From assembly GCA_024403005.1 (NCBI GenBank), contig JAKSSQ010000130.1, positions 1 through 5,376 of the forward strand: 5,376 nt of DNA. The letters run 5' to 3'. The stretch is from Clostridia bacterium. GTDB taxonomy: Bacteria; Bacillota; Clostridia; Peptostreptococcales; Anaerovoracaceae. Each line of letters begins with the position of its first letter. Position 1 is the first letter of the stretch. The translations under genes were made by a program, and so were the position numbers. Of this stretch, positions 1 to 5,376 are shown piece after piece. The notes under the pieces are model-generated. The model searched no databases and was not told where the DNA came from. It was given only the letters and a program-made list of their open reading frames with translations.

Positions 1-6
1 ATGAAG

Positions 7-20
7 TGTACCCGTCCCCG
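7..20. repeat. C-rich box at left edge, possible end of a dispersed intergenic element
   Basis: The sequence TGTACCCGTCCCCG lies just upstream of mltG. Its core CCCGTCCCC occurs again at 1134-1142, directly downstream of the same gene. From memory, boxes of this kind (a G/C run around GTCCCC, beside a GTGTAC word) recur between genes in anaerobic Bacillota genomes; this was not checked. Only one arm would be inside the window. Nine shared bases could be chance in C-rich sequence. Confidence 0.25.
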
Positions 21-29
21 GAGTTGTTG

Positions 30-35
30 TATAAT
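30..35 (+). promoter_or_regulatory. mltG: Candidate -10 element for mltG
   Basis: A perfect TATAAT ends six bases before the ATG at 42. No good -35 hexamer sits 16 to 18 bases upstream; the best at 17 bases (7-12, TGTACC) matches TTGACA at only three positions. If this hexamer is used, transcription would begin at about 42, at or next to the start codon, giving a leaderless or nearly leaderless message. It may instead be a chance match, with the real promoter left of the window. Confidence 0.35.
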
Positions 36-41
36 GGAGTT

Positions 42-1103
42 ATGAAGAAGTTTTTAATTGCAATTTTAATAACAGTTCTGGCCGCCTCCGGCGCAGCTTT
101 GTATGCCCGGTCCGATATCGCCGGTAAATCCGGCGGTGACCCAATTGCGGTCACCGTACCTGAAGGCGCGGGAACCATACAGATTGCAGGCATCCTGAAA
201 AGCTCCGGCGTTATAAAAAACGCAAAACTCTTTATGCTTTGGGCAAGGAAGACCGGAAGAGATGAAATCTGGCAGCCCGGCAGCCATGAACTTGCGAAGA
301 ACTGCGGCTACGAAGCCATTGCAGAAAACCTCTCGCAGACCGCATACATCCCGGACATAAAAGTTACTATACCGGAAGGCCTGCAGATCCCGGAAATCGC
401 AAAGATTTTAAGCGAAGCCGGTGTTTGCGGTAAAGAAGAATTTATACAGGCCTGCGCGCAGTTCGAGTATCCCGAAAACCAGGAAAACACGCCTTATCCC
501 TTCCTTGCCGGAACGAACAAGCCGGGCAGAAGAAAGCTGGAAGGCTACCTGTTCCCGGACACCTACAGATTTTTCCCGGATACGGATCCTCAGGAAATCA
601 TAGACCGAATGCTGCGCAGATTCGGCGAAATGGTCTGCACTAAAGAGCGCCTGGACCGCGCAGCCGAACTCGGCAAAAGCCTGGACGAAATTATAATTCT
701 GGGTTCCGTTGCAGAAAGCGAAGCAGTAACTCCGGAAGACCGCAGAAGCGTTGCAGAAGTCTTTTATAACAGATTGACGACGCCCGGCTACGGCAAGCTG
801 CAGTCCTGCGTAACCGTGGAATTTGCATTGGGCATTCACAAAACCATAATAAATTACAGCGACACCCTTACGGATTCGCCCTATAACACTTACATGTATC
901 CGGGCCTGCCCATCGGCCCAATCTGCTGCCCCAGCCTCGTATCTATCGATGCAGCCCTCTGGCCGGAAGAAAACGACTACTATTTCTTCCAGTCCGACAA
1001 GTACGGAAAGCTCTGGTTTGCGTCAACCTACGGCCAGCACTTGAGTTATCAGAAAGACGTGCAGAAAGACTGGGAGGTAAAGGTGCGCATCGTCGGCGAG
1101 TAG
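42..1103 (+). CDS. mltG: Endolytic murein transglycosylase MltG (YceG family)
   Basis: MltG cleaves nascent peptidoglycan glycan strands inside the chain, leaving 1,6-anhydro-MurNAc ends, and so sets strand length; it acts outside the membrane while anchored in it. The 353-residue product has the usual family length. Residues 3-21 form one hydrophobic N-terminal anchor after MKK. Residues 36-120 match the LysM-like part, with two V-T-[VI]-P-E-G repeats (37-42 and 108-113). The catalytic domain shows LEGYLFPDTYRF (167-177), GSVAESEA (221-228, with catalytic Glu225 by alignment to the family ASIVEKE motif), VAEVFYNRL, DSPYNTY (278-284), GLPIGPI and a late His333. The ATG is chosen because it starts the anchor; an in-frame GTG at 6 would add 12 residues, and the frame is open to the window edge. 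The ribosome site is poor, with GGAG only two bases from the ATG. Oddity: the usual LQ[ST]DPTV motif reads LQSCVTV, with Cys256 in place of Asp. The family call is very secure. Confidence 0.95.
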   Translation: MKKFLIAILITVLAASGAALYARSDIAGKSGGDPIAVTVPEGAGTIQIAGILKSSGVIKNAKLFMLWARKTGRDEIWQPGSHELAKNCGYEAIAENLSQTAYIPDIKVTIPEGLQIPEIAKILSEAGVCGKEEFIQACAQFEYPENQENTPYPFLAGTNKPGRRKLEGYLFPDTYRFFPDTDPQEIIDRMLRRFGEMVCTKERLDRAAELGKSLDEIIILGSVAESEAVTPEDRRSVAEVFYNRLTTPGYGKLQSCVTVEFALGIHKTIINYSDTLTDSPYNTYMYPGLPIGPICCPSLVSIDAALWPEENDYYFFQSDKYGKLWFASTYGQHLSYQKDVQKDWEVKVRIVGE

Positions 1104-1111
1104 CGCTTTAA

Positions 1112-1176
1112 TGCTTTAAAGCACTAAAGCACCCCCGTCCCCCTTCAGCGCGTTAAAGTGATAAAACGTTAAAGCG
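1112..1176. repeat. Iterated TTAAAG/TAAAGCAC words with a C-rich box
   Basis: The intergenic stretch after mltG holds a perfect tandem pair of TAAAGCAC (1117-1124 and 1125-1132), a palindrome GCTTTAAAGC (1113-1122), the box CCCCCGTCCCCC (1132-1143), and two near-identical CGTTAAAG[TC]G units (1151-1160 and 1167-1176, period 16). GCGCTTTA at 1103-1110 is also the reverse complement of TAAAGCGC at 1170-1177. No reading frame explains this. It looks like a small dispersed repeat or a degraded structured element beside the terminator; which of these cannot be told from one copy. Confidence 0.5.
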
Positions 1177-1199
1177 CAGCCCGAAAGAGCTGCGCTTTT
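1171..1199. terminator. Bidirectional intrinsic terminator between convergent genes
   Basis: AAAGCGCAGC (1171-1180) pairs perfectly over ten bases with GCTGCGCTTT (1189-1198), around an eight-base loop. On the + strand the stem runs into CTTTT then GTTAT, ending the mltG transcript 68 bases after its stop. On the - strand the same stem is followed by TTTAACGTTTT, so it can also end the leftward transcript 23 bases beyond the amidohydrolase stop. The T-tracts are short but the stem is strong. Confidence 0.85.
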
Positions 1200-1221
1200 G
1201 TTATGCTTTAAATCTTAAATT

Positions 1222-2844
1222 TTATTCAGCCTTGTAGACGATTTTACCGCCGACTACTGTCATAAGAGCCTTGATGTTCTTGATTTCCTTAACTTCGCAG
1301 TTCATATAGTCCTTGTCGATTACTGCGAAATCTGCATACTTTCCGGCTTCAAGAGAGCCAAGTTCCTTTTCACGGCGAACTGCATATGCGGAGTTTAAGG
1401 TGTAGGTCTTTAAAGCTTCGTATCTTGTTAAAGCCTGGCTTGGATGCCATCCGCCTGCAGGGTAATCATCGATAGTACAACGGCTTACTGCGTAGTACAT
1501 ATTCTCGTAGGGATTCATGGAATCCATGGGGTGATCTGTGCCGGCAGCAATTACAATACCAGCGTTCATAATATCCCTCCACGCGTAAGCGCCCAGAGCC
1601 CTTTCCTTTCCAATTCTGGATTCAACCATTTTAAGGTCCGTACTGAGTTCAACATACTGCATGGAAGCAATAAGATTCATATGCTTAAGGCGTTCCATGT
1701 CTTCAGGACTTACAATCATCAGGTGTTCTACAACAAAGCGCCAGTCTTCCATATTGGGGTTAGCCATTTCGTAAGCATCCAGGCACTGTCTCACTGCGGC
1801 GTCGCCGATAGCGTGGACAGACACCTGGTAGCCGGCATCGTGAGCCTGCTTAATGCGCATAGCCATATATTCTGTGGAATAGTTACCCTCTCCCGTGTGG
1901 CCCGGGCGATCTTCATAAGAATCCAGCAGCCACGCACTTCTTGCGCCAAGAGCTCCATCGGAAAAGACCTTGGTTCCGCAGAATATAAACTTTCCATCGA
2001 AATCCGGTTCTTTCCAGCCGTCTTTGTATGTGCGCTCCAGCTCGTCGTAAGTACCCATATAGATGTGGTAACGCAGCTTCAGCATATCGGCTTCGCCCAG
2101 TTCTCTGAAAATCTGAATAGTTTCATCTATCTGAGGAACGCCGCCAACGATCATGCCGCCGATGCTCTTATCTGCCATGCCGGTAATACCGTATTCCAGC
2201 GTGCGGTCCTGCACTGTAAGGATGTATCTGCGCAGTTCGTCCACAGAAGGATCGGGAACTACATTTTCAATAGCAAGGCATGCATATTCTGTAATAAAGC
2301 CCGTTGGGTCACCGTTTTCATCGCGAAGGAATTCGCCTCCTGCAGGGTTTGGTGTATCCTTGTTAACGCCTGCAAGCTCCAGCACATTGGAGCTTACCCA
2401 GTTTGCGTGACCACAGATGCGGATAAGGCGCACGTAATTATCCGGAGCAGCTGCATCCAGCTCCTGCCTTGTGGGAAGGGTTGTATCGGCCCAGGTCGAC
2501 TGGTCCCAGCCAAAACCGAGAATCCATTCGCCGGGTTTACGTTTTTTAGCTTCTTCTGCAACTGCCGCAAGGATTTCTTCGCGGGATTTTCCGACGCAGT
2601 CTACGCGGTAGTACATGGAGCCTGCAGTAAGAGGATGCACGTGGTTATCCAGAATTCCCGGAATAACCGTCTTGCCTTCCAGGTCGATTACTTCTGTATT
2701 TTCCCATTTATATTCAAGTGCCTGGTCGTTTGAACCAACAAAAAGGAGCTTCCCTTCGCAGCAGGCCATGGCCTCAGCGTGGGGAAACTCCTCGTTTACT
2801 GTGTAAATATTGCCGTTGATGTAAATCTGTTCTGCTAATTTCAT
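1222..2844 (-). CDS. YtcJ-type metal-dependent amidohydrolase (Amidohydro_3)
   Basis: This is a cytoplasmic amidohydrolase-superfamily enzyme of the YtcJ/N-substituted formamide deformylase type (COG1574), hydrolysing an unknown amide or related C-N bond with bound metal. The 540 residues match the family's usual length. The N-terminal beta part (1-60) leads into GILDNHVHPLTAG, giving the HxH metal ligands His68 and His70. Further hallmarks are FGWDQSTWAD (111-120), HANWVSSNVLELAGV (146-160), KVFSDGALGARSAWL (292-306, with Lys292 a possible carboxylated bridging residue), VSVHAIGD with His344, VVEHLMI with His374, and GTDHPMDSMNPY with Asp437. The closing SLEAGKYADFAVID (497-510) is the usual C-terminal beta return. 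No signal peptide is seen. The start is fixed by AGGAGG eight bases upstream; a longer frame from 2895 would add 17 unlikely residues. The gene follows the small protein gene after 68 bases and probably has its own promoter. The family is certain, but substrate cannot be inferred because members range widely. Confidence 0.93.
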   Translation of the reverse strand: MKLAEQIYINGNIYTVNEEFPHAEAMACCEGKLLFVGSNDQALEYKWENTEVIDLEGKTVIPGILDNHVHPLTAGSMYYRVDCVGKSREEILAAVAEEAKKRKPGEWILGFGWDQSTWADTTLPTRQELDAAAPDNYVRLIRICGHANWVSSNVLELAGVNKDTPNPAGGEFLRDENGDPTGFITEYACLAIENVVPDPSVDELRRYILTVQDRTLEYGITGMADKSIGGMIVGGVPQIDETIQIFRELGEADMLKLRYHIYMGTYDELERTYKDGWKEPDFDGKFIFCGTKVFSDGALGARSAWLLDSYEDRPGHTGEGNYSTEYMAMRIKQAHDAGYQVSVHAIGDAAVRQCLDAYEMANPNMEDWRFVVEHLMIVSPEDMERLKHMNLIASMQYVELSTDLKMVESRIGKERALGAYAWRDIMNAGIVIAAGTDHPMDSMNPYENMYYAVSRCTIDDYPAGGWHPSQALTRYEALKTYTLNSAYAVRREKELGSLEAGKYADFAVIDKDYMNCEVKEIKNIKALMTVVGGKIVYKAE

Positions 2845-2850
2845 TAGGTC

Positions 2851-2858
2851 TTCCTCCT
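2851..2858 (-). promoter_or_regulatory. Ribosome binding site deciding the amidohydrolase start
   Basis: On the - strand AGGAGGAA lies upstream of the ATG at 2844, with eight bases between AGGAGG and the start. This near-perfect anti-16S match favours the ATG at 2844 over the in-frame upstream start at 2895, which would sit within the candidate promoter region. Confidence 0.85.
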
Positions 2859-2883
2859 GTTTACAAAAACATTTCCTGACCCA

Positions 2884-2912
2884 ATTGTAACACAAACAGC
2901 AATTTTTGTCTG
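2884..2912 (-). promoter_or_regulatory. Candidate extended -10 promoter for the amidohydrolase gene
   Basis: On the - strand TACAAT (2889-2884) is preceded by TGT, forming an extended -10 (TGNTACAAT). Exactly 17 bases upstream is CAGACA (2912-2907), matching TTGACA at four of six positions. Transcription would start near 2877 and give a leader of about 33 bases carrying the AGGAGG site. It lies in the largest gap of the leftward gene run, which supports a separate internal promoter. No operator-like palindrome is evident. Confidence 0.5.
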
Positions 2913-3179
2913 TTATCGTCCCATATTCTTAAGCGTGTCCAGCAGGGCCAGATCGGACTCCTTAACGCGGATGCCGGTCTTGTATTCCGTGCCGTCCGGA
3001 TAGCGGATTGCGATTGCGATTTCCTGGCCCTCGCAGAATCCCTTGGCTCTTACGGAGCTCAGGAATCCGGGGAACTTAGGATGTGCAGCGCAGAAGCTGT
3101 CCCAGGACTGCTTAATCTTCATAATGGAGCTCATGTCGGGCATGCCGCCGCCAAAACCTCCGAAATTACCGAAATTCAT
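2913..3179 (-). CDS. Small conserved-type protein with Gly/Phe-rich head, function unknown
   Basis: I do not recognise a named function. The 88-residue product begins with a Gly/Phe/Asn-rich head (1-12), then a likely helix (15-32, containing KIKQSWDSF), then HPKFPGFLSSV (33-43), and a probable beta-rich part (50-73) carrying GQEIAIAIRYPDGTEYKTGIRV, ending in a short helix (74-86). From memory, small clostridial hypothetical proteins share a similar layout (helix, HPKFP-x-FL, then strands), but this was not searched. No signal peptide or membrane segment is seen, so it is probably cytoplasmic. The start is supported by AGAGG eight bases upstream. It sits 33 bases after the dehydrogenase stop, so it is very likely cotranscribed. 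Being a real gene is supported by the ribosome site, position and balanced composition; a regulatory or partner role is open. Confidence 0.8.
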   Translation of the reverse strand: MNFGNFGGFGGGMPDMSSIMKIKQSWDSFCAAHPKFPGFLSSVRAKGFCEGQEIAIAIRYPDGTEYKTGIRVKESDLALLDTLKNMGR

Positions 3180-3212
3180 AATCTATACCTCTTTTGATTA
3201 GGTCAAAATCCC

Positions 3213-4202
3213 CTACTTTACTTCGTTGGGGTTGGGCTGGCCTGTCATTGCCAGGTAGCCGGTCTTAATTGCTTCGTAAATCTGAGCTCTGCCTGTGAGA
3301 GTGGAGCAGAAAGCCATGTGCTGAGTCATGATAACTTCGGGCATTTCTTCCAGTCTCTTCATGATAGCGGGGAGTTCCTGGCCGCGCTTATCGCAGTAGT
3401 ATACGCCGTTTTCAACTTCCAGAACGTCCAGAGCAGCACCGCCAAGCTTGCCGTTTTCAATTGCGTCAGCCAGAGCTTCTGCATCTACGAGGGAACCTCT
3501 TGCTGTGTTTACGATGTATGCTGTCGGCTTCATGAGAGCCAGTCTTTCAGCGTTGATGAGGTGGTAGTTTTCGGGGCTTGCAAATGCGTGGAGAGTAACG
3601 ATGTCGGACTGAGCCAGCAGTTCTTCCAGAGAAACGTATTCGCAGAATTCCTTAAGGCTTTCGTTCTGATAAATGTCGTAGCAGAGGATCTTCTTGGGTT
3701 CAAAACCTCTCAGACGGTTACATACTGCAGCGCCTATCTTGCCTGTGCCGATAACGCCGAAAGTAAGTTCGCTGGGGTCGTTGCCGCGAAGAGCATCGGT
3801 TACGCGGAAATCTCTGCCCTTATATGCTCTTTCAATGCTGTCATAACGTCTTGCAGACATGAGCATAAGCATTACTGCATAGCTTGCAACTGTTGCGGGG
3901 GGATAGGAAGAATGGTGGATGCCGATTCCGATTTCCTTTGCAGCAGCCTTGTCGAAGTGGTCGAAACCTACGGACATGGATACTACGTGCTTAACTCCTG
4001 CGTCCTTTAAAACAGTGTATTCTTCAGTGCTCATGGGGTTTACGGAAACGAGGATAACGTCGATATCCTGTCCCTTCAGAGTCTTGAAATCCTCCATGGT
4101 AGCGGGGCCTTCAGTTGCGACGTATTCGAAGCCGAATTCTTCGCAGGCCTGAACCATAGTGTCGTGTGTCATAGGACTGTCATAATAGCATTTGATTTTC
4201 AT
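3213..4202 (-). CDS. D-isomer-specific 2-hydroxyacid dehydrogenase, D-lactate dehydrogenase-like
   Basis: A cytoplasmic NAD-dependent enzyme that interconverts a 2-oxo acid and its D-2-hydroxy acid, used in fermentation to reoxidise NADH. The 329 residues fit the family. The substrate domain is 1-100 and about 297-329; the Rossmann domain between them holds GTGKIG (152-157) with Asp176 after the second strand, which favours NAD over NADP. Catalytic residues are visible: Arg235 in NTARGS, Glu264 in DVLEVE and His295 in TQHMAF. These numbers nearly coincide with those of lactobacillus D-lactate dehydrogenases (Arg235, Glu264, His296), and the AF after the histidine also fits that subgroup. Differences are TQH where TPH is common and VSMSVGFDHFD in the substrate loop. 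The substrate may be pyruvate or a branched or aromatic oxo acid such as 2-oxoisocaproate. AAGGAG seven bases upstream fixes the ATG. It lies 31 bases after the DUF218 gene with no clear promoter between. Confidence 0.92.
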   Translation of the reverse strand: MKIKCYYDSPMTHDTMVQACEEFGFEYVATEGPATMEDFKTLKGQDIDVILVSVNPMSTEEYTVLKDAGVKHVVSMSVGFDHFDKAAAKEIGIGIHHSSYPPATVASYAVMLMLMSARRYDSIERAYKGRDFRVTDALRGNDPSELTFGVIGTGKIGAAVCNRLRGFEPKKILCYDIYQNESLKEFCEYVSLEELLAQSDIVTLHAFASPENYHLINAERLALMKPTAYIVNTARGSLVDAEALADAIENGKLGGAALDVLEVENGVYYCDKRGQELPAIMKRLEEMPEVIMTQHMAFCSTLTGRAQIYEAIKTGYLAMTGQPNPNEVK

Positions 4203-4233
4203 TGGGTCACTCCTTATATAAATTATTTTTTGT

Positions 4234-4842
4234 CTATTTTATGTAGAACAGCCTCGTGTAGACCATTCCCAGCGCTTCCCGGTAGAAGTAGTAGCACTTG
4301 TAGTGGCGAAGAGTCGTCGCCGCGGGGAGCATTTCGAAGTCGTAGTCCAGCAGTTTTCTGCCCAGGTAATTGGCTCTGCACAGGTGGTACTCGCTTGAAA
4401 CCACCGCAATCCGCTTTTCTTTCCAGCGTGAACCAATCAAATCCGCAGAAAATTTCAGGTTTTCCCTGGTATCTGTCGCCTTATTTTCGATTATTATGCG
4501 TGAACCATCCAGGCCCTTTTCCTCGAGCCATCTGGCCATGCATTCGCCTTCGGCCATTGGTTCATCCGGCCCTTTGCCGCCGGAAACGATGGCTGTGCAG
4601 TCCGGATTTTCCTGCAGATAATCCAGCGCCGCATAAAGCCTGTCCCTTAAAGCGAAAGACGGGCCGTAGTCCTCCACCTTTGCTCCGAGTACTATCAGGT
4701 AATCTGCGCCGGGCTTCGCCGAGCCTTTGCTGCCGCGTATTACCAGGCTTTCCGCAATTATAAAAGTAAGTATGCCGCAGGCGATAACCGCCGCGAATAT
4801 AATGACTGCGATTCTCAAATATTTATTCTTTATATGCTTCAT
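4234..4842 (-). CDS. DUF218 membrane-anchored protein (SanA/YdcF/ElyC-like)
   Basis: The 202-residue product has a basic start (MKHIKNKYLR), one membrane segment (11-31) and a DUF218 domain (about 48-175) that should face outside. Domain marks are YLIVLGAKV (48-56), the RDRLYAAL helix, IVSGGKG (85-91) followed by EGECM, ENKATDTREN (119-128) and VVSSEYHLCRANYL (147-160), matching the family TSxYHxxRA motif. Members such as SanA, YdcF and ElyC are linked to envelope integrity or envelope precursor metabolism, but the reaction is not settled. The ATG at 4842 is preferred over a GTG three codons earlier at 4851; neither has a convincing ribosome site. The upstream gene's TAA at 4861-4863 is in the same frame, only six codons before this ATG, so translation may be coupled to termination there. 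The domain call is strong; function is not. Confidence 0.88.
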   Translation of the reverse strand: MKHIKNKYLRIAVIIFAAVIACGILTFIIAESLVIRGSKGSAKPGADYLIVLGAKVEDYGPSFALRDRLYAALDYLQENPDCTAIVSGGKGPDEPMAEGECMARWLEEKGLDGSRIIIENKATDTRENLKFSADLIGSRWKEKRIAVVSSEYHLCRANYLGRKLLDYDFEMLPAATTLRHYKCYYFYREALGMVYTRLFYIK

Positions 4843-4860
4843 TTTGAGCACAATAAGCGG

Positions 4861-5376
4861 TTAAAGACCGTTGTAGAATACCATTGCGCATACTGCAGGG
4901 TATTCGTCTTCTTCCAGGCCTTCGTACTGCATCCAGAGCACCTGCAGCACTCCGGGCTGAGTTACGGAAGCGTAGAATTCGTTTTCACCGGATTCGTCCT
5001 TGCAGAAAACGGACCATTCGTCGTTGCCGCAGGAAGAATAGAGTTCTTCTTCCCGAACTTCGAAAGGCATGTTTTCGAAGACCTGTTCGCCGCCGTCGAA
5101 TTTATATCTGAAGCTTGCGGAAGTGCCGCGGAAGACCATGGAGCATTCTACGCCTTCGTCTTCTGCAATCCATTCCCAGCCTTCTGTTTCGCCGGAATAG
5201 AGGTACCAGTTGTCGTGAAGAGCTTCCACAGGAGGCACGCCTTCGTCCAGGTTTTCTTCGCTGTATTCCGGGTCCGGATAATCCTTGCCCGGGTCGGGCA
5301 GAAGTCCGTCATCCTCGCTTGAAATTCTGAAGCCGAAACCGCCCCAGGATTCCTTTACGAGTTTAAGAATTTCTTC
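4861..5376 (-). CDS. C-terminal part of an acidic, aromatic-rich protein of unknown function
   Basis: The frame is open from the right edge to a TAA at 4861-4863, so 171 residues are visible and the N-terminus lies outside the window. A GTG at 5238 would give a 125-residue product, but the open frame upstream encodes plausible protein and that GTG lacks a ribosome site, so it is probably internal. The visible part starts EEILKLVKESWGGFGFR, passes through an acidic Pro/Asp linker (about 21-46, with PDPGKDYPDPEYSEEN), and then forms a domain with many Trp, Tyr and Phe (WYLYSGETEGWEW, MVFRGTSASFRYKF, LQVLWMQYEG) ending in CAMVFYNGL. It has no membrane segment and several Cys. I recognise no family. 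The linker plus compact C-terminal domain would fit a secreted protein or lipoprotein with its signal outside the window, which is inference only. It probably leads the DUF218 gene in one transcript. Confidence 0.75.
   Translation of the reverse strand, partial: EEILKLVKESWGGFGFRISSEDDGLLPDPGKDYPDPEYSEENLDEGVPPVEALHDNWYLYSGETEGWEWIAEDEGVECSMVFRGTSASFRYKFDGGEQVFENMPFEVREEELYSSCGNDEWSVFCKDESGENEFYASVTQPGVLQVLWMQYEGLEEDEYPAVCAMVFYNGL

Noticed and set aside
6..41. Upstream GTG start extending MltG by 12 residues
   Set aside because: The added residues precede a clean MKK-hydrophobic anchor, and the codons overlap the TATAAT and C-rich box; the ATG at 42 is the better start, though its ribosome site is weak.
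1444..2733. A 429-residue open frame on the + strand opposite the amidohydrolase gene
   Set aside because: It lies wholly inside a gene with clear family motifs, has no ribosome site, and its translation is rich in Cys, His and Ser without recognisable domains, as expected of an antisense shadow.
2890..2912. Possible terminator hairpin after the small protein gene
   Set aside because: The ACAGACAAA and CTGTTTGT words pair only imperfectly and have no T-tract; no stable stem forms.
3318..4010. A 230-residue open frame on the + strand opposite the dehydrogenase gene
   Set aside because: The opposite strand encodes a complete dehydrogenase with all catalytic residues; this frame has Cys-rich, motif-free translation and is a codon-usage shadow.
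4203..4233. Possible promoter before the dehydrogenase (TAGACA with TATATA)
   Set aside because: The two hexamers are only 11 bases apart, too close for a sigma-70-type promoter; the gap is simply AT-rich with a good ribosome site.
4164..4763. A 199-residue + strand open frame opposite the DUF218 gene
   Set aside because: The translation is dominated by Pro, Ser, Arg and Cys with no domain, and it runs across the 5' end of the dehydrogenase gene and the intergenic gap.
4834..5322. A 162-residue + strand open frame at the right end
   Set aside because: It is Phe/Val-rich because it is antisense to Glu-rich codons (GAA read as TTC) of the acidic protein; no start signal is seen.

Overview
The window looks like ordinary chromosome from a Gram-positive anaerobe of the Bacillota, most likely class Clostridia. 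The reasons are strong AGGAGG/AAGGAG-type ribosome binding sites, roughly balanced base composition, short gene spacings, an MltG-type glycan terminase, a SanA/YdcF-type membrane protein, a D-lactate-dehydrogenase-like 2-hydroxyacid dehydrogenase and a YtcJ-type amidohydrolase. The class is an inference from gene content and style, since no rRNA or other marker is present.

Left block (1-1199, + strand): one gene, mltG, encodes a membrane-anchored endolytic murein transglycosylase. A perfect TATAAT lies only six bases before its best ATG, so its leader is either absent or lies outside the window. The gene ends in a strong hairpin terminator. The stretch between the stop codon and that hairpin holds iterated TTAAAG/TAAAGCAC words and a C-rich box related to one at the left edge, which suggests a small dispersed repeat.

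Right block (1222-5376, - strand): five genes read leftwards and converge on mltG. In transcription order they are: the C-terminal 171 residues of an unrecognised acidic, aromatic-rich protein cut by the window edge; a DUF218 (SanA/YdcF/ElyC-like) membrane protein; a D-isomer-specific 2-hydroxyacid dehydrogenase; an 88-residue protein with a Gly/Phe-rich head; and a metal-dependent amidohydrolase. The first four are 18 to 33 bases apart and probably form one transcript. The amidohydrolase follows a 68-base gap holding a candidate extended -10 promoter, so it may be read both from the operon and on its own. The hairpin at 1171-1199 is symmetrical enough to stop transcription from both sides.

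Functionally, mltG and the DUF218 protein point to the cell envelope, while the dehydrogenase and amidohydrolase point to catabolism of hydroxy/oxo acids and amides. No sequence evidence ties the two themes together. I found no RNA gene, CRISPR array, insertion sequence or phage gene. I also do not see convincing evidence of a new multi-gene system; the most open questions are the small Gly/Phe-rich protein, the truncated acidic protein and the repeat-like intergenic segment.
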